Below the pieces are notes generated by a model. It did not search any database. It was not told the origin of the DNA and saw nothing but the letters and a program-made list of their open reading frames with translations. The position numbers and the translations under genes are program-made. A DNA stretch of 38,730 nucleotides from Kofleriaceae bacterium (GTDB lineage Bacteria > Myxococcota_A > Polyangia > Haliangiales > Haliangiaceae), in assembly GCA_013368795.1 (NCBI GenBank), contig JABFXX010000652.1, positions 1-38,730 of the forward strand, in the 5' to 3' direction. Below are positions 25,301-33,215 of the stretch, one piece after another. The first letter of the stretch is position 1. Each line of letters opens with the position of its first letter.

Positions 25301-26404
25301 ATGATGACCCACTTCGGGCGCTTCCGCCTGGTCGAGCGCCGCGCCGTCGGCGGGATGGCCGAGGTGTGGCGCGCGGTCGTCGAGGGACCGCGGGGTTTTG
25401 CGACGAACGTCGTCCTCAAGCGGCTGCGTCCCGAGTACACGAGCGACCCGGCGTTCGTCGCGATGCTCGCGGCGGAGGCGCGGGTGTGCGCGCGGCTGGA
25501 TCACCCGGCGATCGTCAAAGTCTACGAGTTCGGTGAGGTTTCCGGCGAGTACTACCTCGCGATGGAGCTCGTCGACGGCTGGGACCTCTACGACATCCTC
25601 GCAGCTTTTGCGCGTGCGGGTCGGGCCTTGCCGGTCGCGTTCGTCTGTCACATCGGCGCGGAGCTCGCCGACGCCCTCGCCTACGCCCACGCGATCACCG
25701 ACGAGCACGGCCGGCCGTTCGGGCTGGTCCACCGCGACGTCAGCCCGGGCAACGTGATGATCACGCGGCAAGGCGCGGTCAAGCTCGTCGACTTCGGCGT
25801 CCACACGATCCGCGACCGCCGCGCCGACGAGCGCACCGCCGTCGGTGTGCTGCGCGGCACGCTGTCGTTCATGTCGCCGGAGCAGGCGGACGGTCAGACC
25901 GTCGACCGGCGCAGCGACGTGTTCTCGCTCGGCTCGGTGCTCTACGAGGCGCTGACCGGCCATCGCCTGTTCCGCGCCGACAGCGACCTCGAGACGCTGC
26001 GCCGCGTGCGCGAGGCGGTCGTGCCACCGCCGTCGAAGTTTCGGCCCGATCTCGATCCGCGGCTCGATCGGATCCTGCTCGGGATGCTCGCGCGTTCGCC
26101 GGCCGAGCGCTGGGCGAGCGGCGACGAGCTCCGGCCGTTCGCACAGGACGCCGGCTTCGATGCCGCACGGGTCCGCGAGCTACTCGGCAGCCTCGACCTC
26201 GGCTCCGACGAGCCGATCCGGACCGAGCGCCAGCGGACGCAGCCGCTGATGCCGAGCGCGCCGCCGAAGCGTTCGGTGTGGCTCTGGGCGGCGCTGCTCA
26301 CCGCAGCGATCGCAATGCCGTACGCGATCCCCGCGTGCCATTCGTCGCAGCGGAGTCACCCAGCGCGCACCGCCGTCACACCCGACGCACCGGCGCACCC
26401 GTGA
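25301..26404 (+). CDS. Ser/Thr protein kinase with C-terminal membrane segment
   Basis: 367 residues. The Hanks-type kinase domain covers about 8-280: a Gly-loop-like AVGGMAEVW (15-23), Lys40 in VVLKRL, Glu59, catalytic HRD (144-146) with VSPGN, and DFG (164-166) followed by GTLSFMSPEQ and SDVFSLG. The first Gly of the GxGxxG loop is replaced (RAVGGM), a tolerated change in many bacterial kinases. Residues 325-346 form one transmembrane helix, followed by a short outside tail, so the catalytic domain is cytoplasmic. ATG at 25301 (or 25304). Divergent from the FHA activator, it probably phosphorylates that protein or a partner that it binds. The last 29 bases overlap the 3' end of the gene on the other strand. 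Confidence 0.92.
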   Translation: MMTHFGRFRLVERRAVGGMAEVWRAVVEGPRGFATNVVLKRLRPEYTSDPAFVAMLAAEARVCARLDHPAIVKVYEFGEVSGEYYLAMELVDGWDLYDILAAFARAGRALPVAFVCHIGAELADALAYAHAITDEHGRPFGLVHRDVSPGNVMITRQGAVKLVDFGVHTIRDRRADERTAVGVLRGTLSFMSPEQADGQTVDRRSDVFSLGSVLYEALTGHRLFRADSDLETLRRVREAVVPPPSKFRPDLDPRLDRILLGMLARSPAERWASGDELRPFAQDAGFDAARVRELLGSLDLGSDEPIRTERQRTQPLMPSAPPKRSVWLWAALLTAAIAMPYAIPACHSSQRSHPARTAVTPDAPAHP

Positions 26405-27182
26405 CCACGAGGCGTTGCGCGATGCCGGCCATGCCGGCACCGACACACGCGAGCGCGTGGAACGACTCGCCGAGCACGCGGAATGCCTCGCCGTTGGCGT
26501 GGAGCACGGAGCTGATCGAGAACACCGCGTCGTAACAGAGCCAGCCGAACGACGACGCGGAGAGAAGTGCCCACGGCCACGCGATCGCGGCGCCGCGCAG
26601 CGCGAGCGCGGTCAGCAGCACGGGCGCGATGAGCGAGATCGCGACCGCATCGCCGATCGCGTTGGACACGCCCATGATCGCGGTCGGCAGTCCCGTCGAG
26701 GCGAGCGGCACGTAGACCCAGATCGCCGGAAGCATGATCGACACCGCCATCGCCGCAGCCGCCGCGCGCACGAGCGTGCGGGTCGCGTGCGTGCCGGGCA
26801 ACGCGATGCCGCCGACGTACCACGCGCGCGCCATCATCCAGAAGCCGACGACGCCGAGCACGTTCGCCGGCAGCACGACCGCGAGCTCGATCCAGCGCCC
26901 CGCCGCGGAGAACGCGTCGACGATCAGGTTGCGGTAGATCACCGCGTCGCGCGTGACCAGCATCGCGTACATCGCGGCGAGGAGGCTCCAGCCGCGGAAC
27001 AGGTGCTGGTGTCGCTGGAACGTCAGCGCGCCGACGAGGCAGCCGAACAGCGCGATGATCTTGCTGACGCGAATAACTCCGTCGAGGATCGACCAGCGCA
27101 GGTCGGCCGGCGCGAGTGCACCGACTGCGAGGACCACGACGAAGGCGCCCGCAGCGGTTGCCGCGAGCAGGACGTACCGCAC
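26376..27182 (-). CDS. Integral membrane protein of unknown function (about seven segments)
   Basis: 268 residues with about seven hydrophobic segments (for example VLLAATAAGAFVVVLAVGAL, IIALFGCLVGALTF, IELAVVLPANVLGVVGFWMMA, AMAVSIMLPAIWVYVPLA, AISLIAPVLLTALALRG, ALLSASSFGWLCYDAVFSIS). No family recognised; a sensor-like 7TM module is conceivable but no partner domain is present. The start is GTG at 27182, which lies in the loop of a 6-bp inverted repeat (27174-27191). The 3' end overlaps the kinase gene by 29 bases in tail-to-tail orientation, so the two transcripts are complementary there. Confidence 0.65.
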   Translation of the reverse strand: MRYVLLAATAAGAFVVVLAVGALAPADLRWSILDGVIRVSKIIALFGCLVGALTFQRHQHLFRGWSLLAAMYAMLVTRDAVIYRNLIVDAFSAAGRWIELAVVLPANVLGVVGFWMMARAWYVGGIALPGTHATRTLVRAAAAAMAVSIMLPAIWVYVPLASTGLPTAIMGVSNAIGDAVAISLIAPVLLTALALRGAAIAWPWALLSASSFGWLCYDAVFSISSVLHANGEAFRVLGESFHALACVGAGMAGIAQRLVVTGAPVRRV

Positions 27183-27191
27183 GCACGGTAC
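27174..27191 (-). promoter_or_regulatory. Inverted repeat with the start codon in its loop
   Basis: GTACCG and CGGTAC pair around six bases that include the GTG start of the membrane protein gene. In mRNA the start codon would sit in a hexaloop. No clear Shine-Dalgarno sequence upstream. Confidence 0.4.
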
Positions 27192-27209
27192 TCTAGCCCG
27201 GCTGGCGGC

Positions 27210-28832
27210 CTAGAAGAGGACCTGGAAATCGTCCCATGCCGGCGTGTGGTTACGCTCGTTCGTCGGCTGGTTCCACAGGTAGAGAGCCGGGTACGTCGTG
27301 ATCGCGCCGGTGGCGTCGACGGTGGCCGGCACGACGTAGAGCTGGGGCGTGCCGCCGGGGCGGCGCTTCGACGAGAACGTCAGCCAGTAGTACTTCGTGC
27401 CACCGGACGCCTGGACCGTCGGCGACCACTTCGGCCACGAGTTGCCGACACCGGGGCTGACCGCGGTCGTGCACTCGGCCGGATCGTTCGCGACGAGGCG
27501 CGTCGGCGTGCCACCGGTCGTCGGCACGAGGAAGACCTCGGCCTGGGCGTTGTCGTACGGGTTCTGGGCGGCGGGGACACGCACGAACGCGACGAGCGCG
27601 TCGTCGCGCGAGAACGCGGCGTACGACTCCGAGAAGTTCGTGTCCGAGGCGCCCATCAGCTTGGTCGCCGTGCCACCCGCGCCGCCGTTGTACGGCACGG
27701 TGTAGATGTCGGCATGGCCGTTGTCGACGTTCATGCCGCTCGTGATGAGCGGCGCCGACGTGTAGGCGATCGTGAGCCCGTCGTGGCTCCACGCGCCCGC
27801 GCCGGCCTGGCCGGTGTCGCCCGTGCGCGCGACGACGCCCCACCCGGTGCCTTGCGCCGTCGACGTCGCCTCGAGGTTCGTCCAGATGATCGAGGGCGTC
27901 CCGCCAACCGGGTACATCGTCAGCATCATGTGGTCGCCGGCGGCCCAGTGCGCGGCCGAGTAGAACGGGGCCTGCTGGTTCGGCGCGCGCGCGATCAGCG
28001 TCTGGGCCGACGGCGTGAGGAATGCCGGTTGCGACGCGGTGCCATCGAGCGAGCGCATGTCGACGTGCGCGTTGCGCCCGTCCTCCGCGGTCGGATTCGC
28101 CGAGAACCCGACGAACGCTCCGTCGGGCGTCGACGTGTGGCAGCCGACGCACATCGTGCCACCACCGACGGCCGACGGGCCCATGACGTCGTGCACCGTC
28201 TCGTCGCCGATGTTGAAGCCCTTGAACGCGGTCGTGTTACCGCCCGGCCCGCTCGTCCAGTAGACGATGGTTCCCGGCGCATCGACAGGCGCGATGCGGA
28301 ACGTGCCGGTCGCGCTGATCGTCGGCTGCCCGGAGAGCGTCGAGCCGCTCCACTTCGCAGCGCGGACCCGATACTGGATCGGCTGATCGATCAGCTCGGT
28401 GTTCATCGCCTCCCAGATCGACTTCGGCACGATCCACGTCGTCGACGTGGTGTACGCGACGAGGTCGTGATCGATCGACGGCGTGCTGAGCCGGATCTCG
28501 AACAGGTTCTCGCCGTTCGCCGGCACCAGGCGGAACCGCTGGCGGAGGAACTTCTTCGGCAGCAGCGTCCCATCGGTCGGCTCCGCGATGCACGGTCCAC
28601 CGGGCACACCCGCCTCCGGCTGGCCGAACAGACTCGGCGCGTCGCTCGGGGCGCCGCCGCCGATGATCGGATCCATCGGAAACACGACGAGCGGTCCCGC
28701 ATCCGGCGGCGGAGGCGTATCGACCGACGTCGCGTCGACGGGAACCTGGGAATCGGGTTTGGGGCCGTGGCCGTTGTTCGTCGGCGAACACGCGGCGAGC
28801 AAGAGACAAGGCAACGCGAGGCGACTAAGCAT
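27210..28832 (-). CDS. Lipoprotein with single CxxCH haem site and TolB-like beta-propeller
   Basis: 540 residues. The lipobox is LPCLLLAAC, then an Asp/Pro-rich linker. A beta domain (about 80-210) precedes CVGCH (228-232), the single c-type haem motif. The rest has propeller signatures: AGAWSHDGLTIAYTS, YAAFSRDDALVAFVRV and WPKWSPTV...YWLTFSSKRRPGGTPQLYVV. The core order equals that of the lipoprotein at 10688-12457, without the Ig-like N-terminus. The ATG at 28832 is chosen over the upstream one at 28850 because AGGAGG (28840-28845) lies seven bases before it. It follows the PNGase F-like gene on the same strand with a 90-base gap and may be co-transcribed. Haem attachment needs a cytochrome c maturation system, which is not in this window. 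Confidence 0.8.
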   Translation of the reverse strand: MLSRLALPCLLLAACSPTNNGHGPKPDSQVPVDATSVDTPPPPDAGPLVVFPMDPIIGGGAPSDAPSLFGQPEAGVPGGPCIAEPTDGTLLPKKFLRQRFRLVPANGENLFEIRLSTPSIDHDLVAYTTSTTWIVPKSIWEAMNTELIDQPIQYRVRAAKWSGSTLSGQPTISATGTFRIAPVDAPGTIVYWTSGPGGNTTAFKGFNIGDETVHDVMGPSAVGGGTMCVGCHTSTPDGAFVGFSANPTAEDGRNAHVDMRSLDGTASQPAFLTPSAQTLIARAPNQQAPFYSAAHWAAGDHMMLTMYPVGGTPSIIWTNLEATSTAQGTGWGVVARTGDTGQAGAGAWSHDGLTIAYTSAPLITSGMNVDNGHADIYTVPYNGGAGGTATKLMGASDTNFSESYAAFSRDDALVAFVRVPAAQNPYDNAQAEVFLVPTTGGTPTRLVANDPAECTTAVSPGVGNSWPKWSPTVQASGGTKYYWLTFSSKRRPGGTPQLYVVPATVDATGAITTYPALYLWNQPTNERNHTPAWDDFQVLF

Positions 28833-28922
28833 TTCGGCTCCTCCTTGCAAACAGACCGCCGGATCGCGGTCCCATGGACTGCGCTGACTTGGCGCGCGTG
28901 GTGTTGCTACCGATCGACAGGC

Positions 28923-29990
28923 TCAAGGCGCCCCGAAGCTGATCGAGGTCCAGAAATATGAACCGTCGGGCACGTCGCCCGGCGAGATCTCGAGCGAGAC
29001 GGTGCTGTCGCCCGGCGGCAGCGTCGCCGCGAACGTGTGCGACGGGACCAGCGCGCCCGGGCACCAGTTGCGCGGGTTGTTCGTCGTGTTGTTCCCGAAG
29101 ATGCCCGGATTGCCGTCGGGGCTGAACTGCTTGTACGACGCGCAGTCGATCATCGTGCTGAACGAGCCGATGCTCTCGCCGTTCACCTTCACGGTGTCCT
29201 GCGTGTACTCGTACTCGTTGCCGCCGGCGCCGGGACCGTGACCCGAGACGATCACCGTGACGTGGCCCGTCGCGTCGGTCGTGCCGGGGTTCGTGAACGT
29301 GCCGGTGACCGGCGTCATCGTCGCCGACGTGCCGCCGACCGCGCTCAGCGTCAGGCTCGTGCCCGGGCTGAGGTCGCCCTTCGTCGTGAGATCGACCGAG
29401 TACTTGAAGCCGACGGCGGCGAACTCCGGCGGCTGTGGCGTGCCGACCGTGCACGGATCACCGTCGTACGGGTTCGAGCCGCCGGCGATCCCGAACCAGA
29501 TGTCCTTGTCCGGATCGGCGAGCGTGTGCGCGAACGCGGAGATGTCCGCATCCGGGAACGTGTGCGTCGCGAGCGCGCCGCGCTTGTAGTTACTGAACGG
29601 CGTGATGAACCGGACGATCTCGACGCGTGGATCGGTCGGCTGCGGCGTCTGTCCCGGCGGCTCGACGACGAAGAACAGCCCGCCGAGCCGATCGTAGTTG
29701 TCGCACTGCGCGTGATACGTGATCCGCGCGGCGAGCTGGTCGCCGATCATCGCCTTCTGATCGGCGGTGAGCTTCGTCAGAAACACGGTGCCGAAGCTCC
29801 ACATCAGCACGCCGTCCGGCGGTGTGTAGTTCGGCTCGGTGCTCGTGTAGATCCCGAACTGCGGAATCTGATCGAAGACACGAAACGTCGCCTCGCGCGG
29901 CGGCGTATCGGGCGCAGCGTCGGGTGTGTCGCTGCCGCGTCCGCAACCGATCGCCGTTGCGACCATGAGACCAACGAGGCGCTCGCGCAT
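28923..29990 (-). CDS. Peptide-N-glycosidase F-related lipoprotein
   Basis: 355 residues with a lipoprotein signal (LMVATAIGC, Cys16) and an Asp/Pro linker. The N-terminal half is a jelly-roll-like domain (VFDQIPQFGIYTSTEPNYTPPDGVLMWSFG, then ITPFSNYKRG). The C-terminal part has NNPRNWCPGALVPSHTF and LPPGDSTVSLEIS, which closely recalls the second domain of PNGase F-type glycan amidases (the conserved NWCPG motif). Those enzymes release N-glycans from glycoproteins. Catalytic residues cannot be verified by eye, so activity is uncertain. The ATG at 29990 is at the signal peptide. It is divergent from the deacetylase-like gene across a 254-base region with strong hairpins. Confidence 0.65.
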   Translation of the reverse strand: MRERLVGLMVATAIGCGRGSDTPDAAPDTPPREATFRVFDQIPQFGIYTSTEPNYTPPDGVLMWSFGTVFLTKLTADQKAMIGDQLAARITYHAQCDNYDRLGGLFFVVEPPGQTPQPTDPRVEIVRFITPFSNYKRGALATHTFPDADISAFAHTLADPDKDIWFGIAGGSNPYDGDPCTVGTPQPPEFAAVGFKYSVDLTTKGDLSPGTSLTLSAVGGTSATMTPVTGTFTNPGTTDATGHVTVIVSGHGPGAGGNEYEYTQDTVKVNGESIGSFSTMIDCASYKQFSPDGNPGIFGNNTTNNPRNWCPGALVPSHTFAATLPPGDSTVSLEISPGDVPDGSYFWTSISFGAP

Positions 29991-30244
29991 GACCGAATTG
30001 CGATAACACCGCGATTCGCGAGCTCTCAATGTAAGTTTTTGGAATTATTGAGTGTTGCTTCAAACCATCAGTGCGAATGCCCTCGCATGATGGTTACAGG
30101 CAACACCGCCTGACGTTCGTCGCGCCTCATGCGCGATGTCGCGGCCAGCGTCGCTCACCCATGCCTGGGCGCACAGCCAACACGCGGCGAACACGTCCCG
30201 TCCGCAAGTTCCCGTCGGCATCGAACCTGCTGAGGCATCAGCGC
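29991..30244. promoter_or_regulatory. Long divergent intergenic region with AT-rich core and two inverted repeats
   Basis: 254 bases, the longest gene-free stretch in the window. An AT-rich core (about 30025-30062) contains a CTCAAT/ATTGAG inverted repeat with a 16-base spacer (30025-30052), a likely promoter or operator zone. It is followed by a long stem-loop (30063-30095). The remaining 150 bases before the ATG at 30245 show no further motif; a longer open frame there is not protein-like. Confidence 0.5.
30063..30095. repeat. 13-bp stem-loop with one bulge
   Basis: AACCATCA plus TGCGA on the left pair fully with TCGCA plus TGATGGTT on the right, with one unpaired G at 30071 and a 6-base loop. 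No T run follows on either strand, so it is not a standard terminator. Confidence 0.6.
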
Positions 30245-31792
30245 ATGCGCTCGCACGTAGGCAGCTTTCTGATCATCGCGGCCGCAGCTGGTTGTGCGGA
30301 CGCGCCACGAGTCACATCGGTGGCGCCGGCCGAAGGTTCGGTGGCAGGCGGGACACGGCTCACGATCCAGGGCAGCGGGTTCACGGACGACGTCACCGTC
30401 ACGGTCGGTGGCACGCGGTGCGACGCGATCCAGATCGAGAGCGACACCGAGCTGTCGTGCACGACGGGCGAGCATCAGTACATCGAGGGCCCGGCAGATG
30501 TCATCGTCGCGAGCTCGTCGGGAGAGTCGATGCTCGAAGGCGCGTTCGCGTATCGCTGTCCCTGGACCACGTCCGGAGGACGACGAACGTGCGGTGCCGC
30601 GCCGGCACGCGAGCCTGCAGCGCAGATCGTCGATTCCTGGGTGACGACGTTCGAGGACGGGCACGGCTTCGAGGCGGCCGGCGTCGGTCGATCGAGCGAG
30701 TCCGATACGTCGGACTTCGTGCTCGGCGCGCAATCGGCATTCGTCGAGACCGAGGGCGCTGGCGCGATTCGCTCGATCTCGCGATCGAGCATGGCTCCGA
30801 TCGACTTCACCGATCGCATGCCGAAGATCTGGATCAAGGTCGACAACGTCGAGCACGTGAAGTCGCTCGACCTCGTGCTCGGCGATTCGGGGTTCGCGAA
30901 CAGCTACACGTTCAAGCTGGCGTCGACGCAGGCTGACAAGTGGACGACCGACGGCGACTGGGTGTCGTTCACGATTCCGTGGTCGTCCGAGATCGTCAAG
31001 GGTACGCCGCATCGCGATGCGATCACGGATGTCATGCTGCGAATCGCCGACGACGCAACCGGCGCGCGCGTCTGCCTTCACGTCAACGGGATCGCGCTCG
31101 TGCGAGAACCGGTCGACCTCTATCCGAACGGCGTCATCAGCTTCACGTTCGACGACGGGTTCGCGAGCATGGTCGAGCCCGCTTCGACGATCCTCGCCAA
31201 GCGGAAGTTCCCTGCGACCGCCTACGTGATCGCCGACATGGTCGACACCGGCGGACGCGTGCGGCTCGACGAGCTACATGCGCTCGACGCCAACGGCTGG
31301 GACATCGCGGCCCACGCGAGATTCGATGCCAACCACGCCGCGCGCTACACCAAGCTCACCGCCGCCGAGGTCGAGGACGATATGGTCGACGTGCGGTCGT
31401 GGCTCATGCAGCAGGGCTTCTCCGGCTACGACCACTGCGCGTATCCGGGCGGCGCGTTCGCGACCGGTCCCGACATCCTGTCACTCGCGCACCGCTACTT
31501 CACGAGCTGCCGCACGATCTACCAGCGCCAGCACGAGACGCTGCCGGTCGCCGACGGATCGAAGCTACGCGTGCAGTACGTGACGAACGCGACGCCGCTC
31601 GCGACGGTCAAGGCGGCGATCGACGACGCCAAGACCAGCCGCGAGTGGGTCATCCTGGTCTTTCACGACCTCGTCGATGGCACGCCGACGAGCAGCACCG
31701 AGTGGCGTACGTCGGACTTCACCGCGGTCGTCGACCACGTCGCTGCGAGCGGCATCCCGGTCCTGACCGTCTCCGAGGTGCTCGGCCACTGA
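30245..31792 (+). CDS. TIG-domain polysaccharide deacetylase (CE4) lipoprotein
   Basis: 515 residues with a lipobox (IIAAAAGC, Cys17). An IPT/TIG Ig-like domain is at about 21-102 (VTSVAPAEGSVAGGTRLTIQGSGF). A carbohydrate-binding-like region lies at about 130-290. A NodB/CE4 domain runs from about 297 to the end: FTFDDGF with Asp303/304, HARFDANH as the metal-binding His pair (spacing differs from the usual HxxxH), the YPGG region, and VFHDL near the C-terminus. The family de-N-acetylates chitin, peptidoglycan or other amino-sugar polymers. The His spacing could change metal binding, so activity is likely but not certain. The ATG at 30245 begins the signal peptide. Stop is one base from the convergent thioesterase gene. 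Confidence 0.85.
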   Translation: MRSHVGSFLIIAAAAGCADAPRVTSVAPAEGSVAGGTRLTIQGSGFTDDVTVTVGGTRCDAIQIESDTELSCTTGEHQYIEGPADVIVASSSGESMLEGAFAYRCPWTTSGGRRTCGAAPAREPAAQIVDSWVTTFEDGHGFEAAGVGRSSESDTSDFVLGAQSAFVETEGAGAIRSISRSSMAPIDFTDRMPKIWIKVDNVEHVKSLDLVLGDSGFANSYTFKLASTQADKWTTDGDWVSFTIPWSSEIVKGTPHRDAITDVMLRIADDATGARVCLHVNGIALVREPVDLYPNGVISFTFDDGFASMVEPASTILAKRKFPATAYVIADMVDTGGRVRLDELHALDANGWDIAAHARFDANHAARYTKLTAAEVEDDMVDVRSWLMQQGFSGYDHCAYPGGAFATGPDILSLAHRYFTSCRTIYQRQHETLPVADGSKLRVQYVTNATPLATVKAAIDDAKTSREWVILVFHDLVDGTPTSSTEWRTSDFTAVVDHVAASGIPVLTVSEVLGH

Positions 31793-31793
31793 C

Positions 31794-32264
31794 CTACCAG
31801 CGGTGGTACGCGGGATGGCCCGGCTTGACCGCGATGAACGTTCCGGTGCCGAGCGCGGTGACCTTGCCGCCGGCCGTCATCGTCGCTTCGATCGTCGCGC
31901 GATCGTCGGTCGCCGACACGACGTGAGCGTCGACGTGCACCGGGCCCATCGGCGTCGGTCGCTTGAGGACGACCTTGAACTCGGCGGTGACACACGGTGG
32001 CGCGTGGTCGAGCCCCTGCTTGCGCATGAGGTGATGGATCGTCGTCCAGTTCATGTGGCAGTCGAGCACCGTGCCGATGATGCCGCCGTTGAGCACGTCC
32101 TCGAATGCCTCGTGATAGCGCTCCGGCGTGAAGTCGCAGATGACGTGCGAATCGGCGGTGTCGTCGATCGCGAAGCTGCGAATCCGCAGACCGTGAGAGT
32201 TGGCCGGTCCACATCCGAAGCATCGGCCGGCCGGCGCGAACGTCTCCTGCAGTGACTGGGTCAT
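31794..32264 (-). CDS. Hotdog-fold thioesterase (PaaI/THEM4-like)
   Basis: 156 residues. The sequence has RCFGCGPANSHGLRI near the N-terminus, then the hotdog core HEAFEDVLNGGIIGTVLDCHMNW, in which the G-G-x-x-x-x-x-x-D segment is the PaaI-type active-site helix, followed by VTAEFKVVLKRPTPMG. It should hydrolyse acyl-CoA or related thioesters in the cytoplasm. The CxxC near the N-terminus is common in this subgroup. ATG at 32264 is used because the hotdog protein starts there; upstream codons in the same frame are not convincing. It is divergent from the ArsR-type gene. Confidence 0.85.
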   Translation of the reverse strand: MTQSLQETFAPAGRCFGCGPANSHGLRIRSFAIDDTADSHVICDFTPERYHEAFEDVLNGGIIGTVLDCHMNWTTIHHLMRKQGLDHAPPCVTAEFKVVLKRPTPMGPVHVDAHVVSATDDRATIEATMTAGGKVTALGTGTFIAVKPGHPAYHRW

Positions 32265-32345
32265 CCGGGGACTAGACGAGATCGCCGCCCCGCACGCAAC
32301 CGATCGGCCCTGCCCTGCCCGGGCGGCCCATTGCGCTTGACGACG

Positions 32346-32363
32346 CGTAACGAGTTGGTTACG
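32346..32363 (+). promoter_or_regulatory. Probable ArsR-type operator
   Basis: CGTAAC and GTTACG form a perfect 6-bp inverted repeat with a 6-base spacer, 24 bases upstream of the preferred ATG of the ArsR-type gene. Size and place match autoregulatory ArsR sites. Confidence 0.5.
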
Positions 32364-32387
32364 TATCCGGACGTGGACGAGGTCGCG

Positions 32388-32750
32388 ATGGCCATCACCG
32401 ATCCGATTCGGAGCGACATCCTGCGCATGCTCCGCGATCGCCGGTCGACCGCGGGGGAGATCGCCGGCGCGTTCTCGGTCAGCCGGCCCGCGGTGAGCCG
32501 CCACCTGCGCGTGCTGCGCGAGGCCGGCCTCGTCCGCGACGAAGCGATCGGCCGCGAGCGGTACTACGAGCTCGAGCTCGGACCGCTCGCCGTGCTGGAG
32601 ACGTTCTTCCAGGAGCTCCGCGCTCGGGCGACGTGGGAACGCAGGTTCATGGCGCTCGAGACCGAGGTGTACCGCGAGACCAAGAAGCGGCGCACCGCTG
32701 CGGCCGCCACGACGACGACACGCGACACGAAACAGAAGGAGACCGCATGA
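32388..32750 (+). CDS. ArsR-family transcriptional repressor
   Basis: 120 residues from the preferred start. Winged helix: ITDPIRSDILRMLRDRRSTAGEIAGAFSVSRPAVSRHLRVLREAGLVRDE...GRERYYEL. The metal-binding ELCVCD motif is absent, so it is the non-metal type that pairs with AHSA1/SRPBCC genes. The ATG at 32388 has GAGG five bases upstream. GTG at 32373 and TTG at 32331 are possible earlier starts in the same frame, but the inverted repeat at 32346-32363 looks like its operator and favours a later start. It overlaps the SRPBCC gene by four bases (ATGA). Expected role: repressing its own operon until a small ligand is bound. Confidence 0.88.
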   Translation: MAITDPIRSDILRMLRDRRSTAGEIAGAFSVSRPAVSRHLRVLREAGLVRDEAIGRERYYELELGPLAVLETFFQELRARATWERRFMALETEVYRETKKRRTAAAATTTTRDTKQKETA

Positions 32751-33214
32751 CACGGAAGCCGACCGGCAAGGTCGAAGGCAACGACCTCATCATCAAGCGC
32801 ACGTTCCGCGCGCCGATCGAGGACGTCTGGACGAGCGTCACGAATCCCGAGAACACCGCTCGCTGGATCGGGCCCTGGAAGGGCGAGCCGGGGGTTGGCA
32901 AGACGATCCACATCCAGCTCGTCCAAGAGCAAGGCGCGCCGTGGTCGGACTCGCGGATCGATGCGTGCGAGCCTCCGAAGCATCTCGCGCTCACGACCTA
33001 CGGTGACTGGCGTCTCGAGCTGACGCTCGAGCAGCGCGGCGATACGACCGAGCTCGTGTTCGTGCATCACCTCACCGATCGCGGGCTCGCCGGCGACGCA
33101 GGACCTGGCTGGGAGTTCTATCTCGATTGCCTGGTCGCGTCGCGCGACGGAGAGCCGCTGCCGAAGTTCGACGAGTACTACCCGGCGCAGAAGCCGTACT
33201 ACCAGGCGCAGTGA
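32747..33214 (+). CDS. SRPBCC/AHSA1-domain protein
   Basis: 155 residues with the AHSA1-type helix-grip fold: RTFRAPIEDVWTSVTNPENTARWIGPW at the N-terminus, DSRIDACEPPKHLALTTYG in the middle, ELTLEQRGDTTELVFVHHL, and a C-terminal helix GWEFYLDCLVASRDG. This domain forms a hydrophobic ligand cavity; many members are co-encoded with ArsR repressors, as here (ATGA overlap). No catalytic role can be stated. Its stop is one base from the stop of the convergent glutathione transferase gene. Confidence 0.88.
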   Translation: MTRKPTGKVEGNDLIIKRTFRAPIEDVWTSVTNPENTARWIGPWKGEPGVGKTIHIQLVQEQGAPWSDSRIDACEPPKHLALTTYGDWRLELTLEQRGDTTELVFVHHLTDRGLAGDAGPGWEFYLDCLVASRDGEPLPKFDEYYPAQKPYYQAQ

Positions 33215-33215
33215 G

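Noticed and set aside
26415-28961. Very long open frame (848 codons) on the plus strand across the membrane protein and propeller genes
   Set aside because: Arg/Asp/Glu-rich low-quality composition with no domains; it is the antisense frame of two convincing minus-strand genes in GC-rich DNA, where antisense stops are rare.
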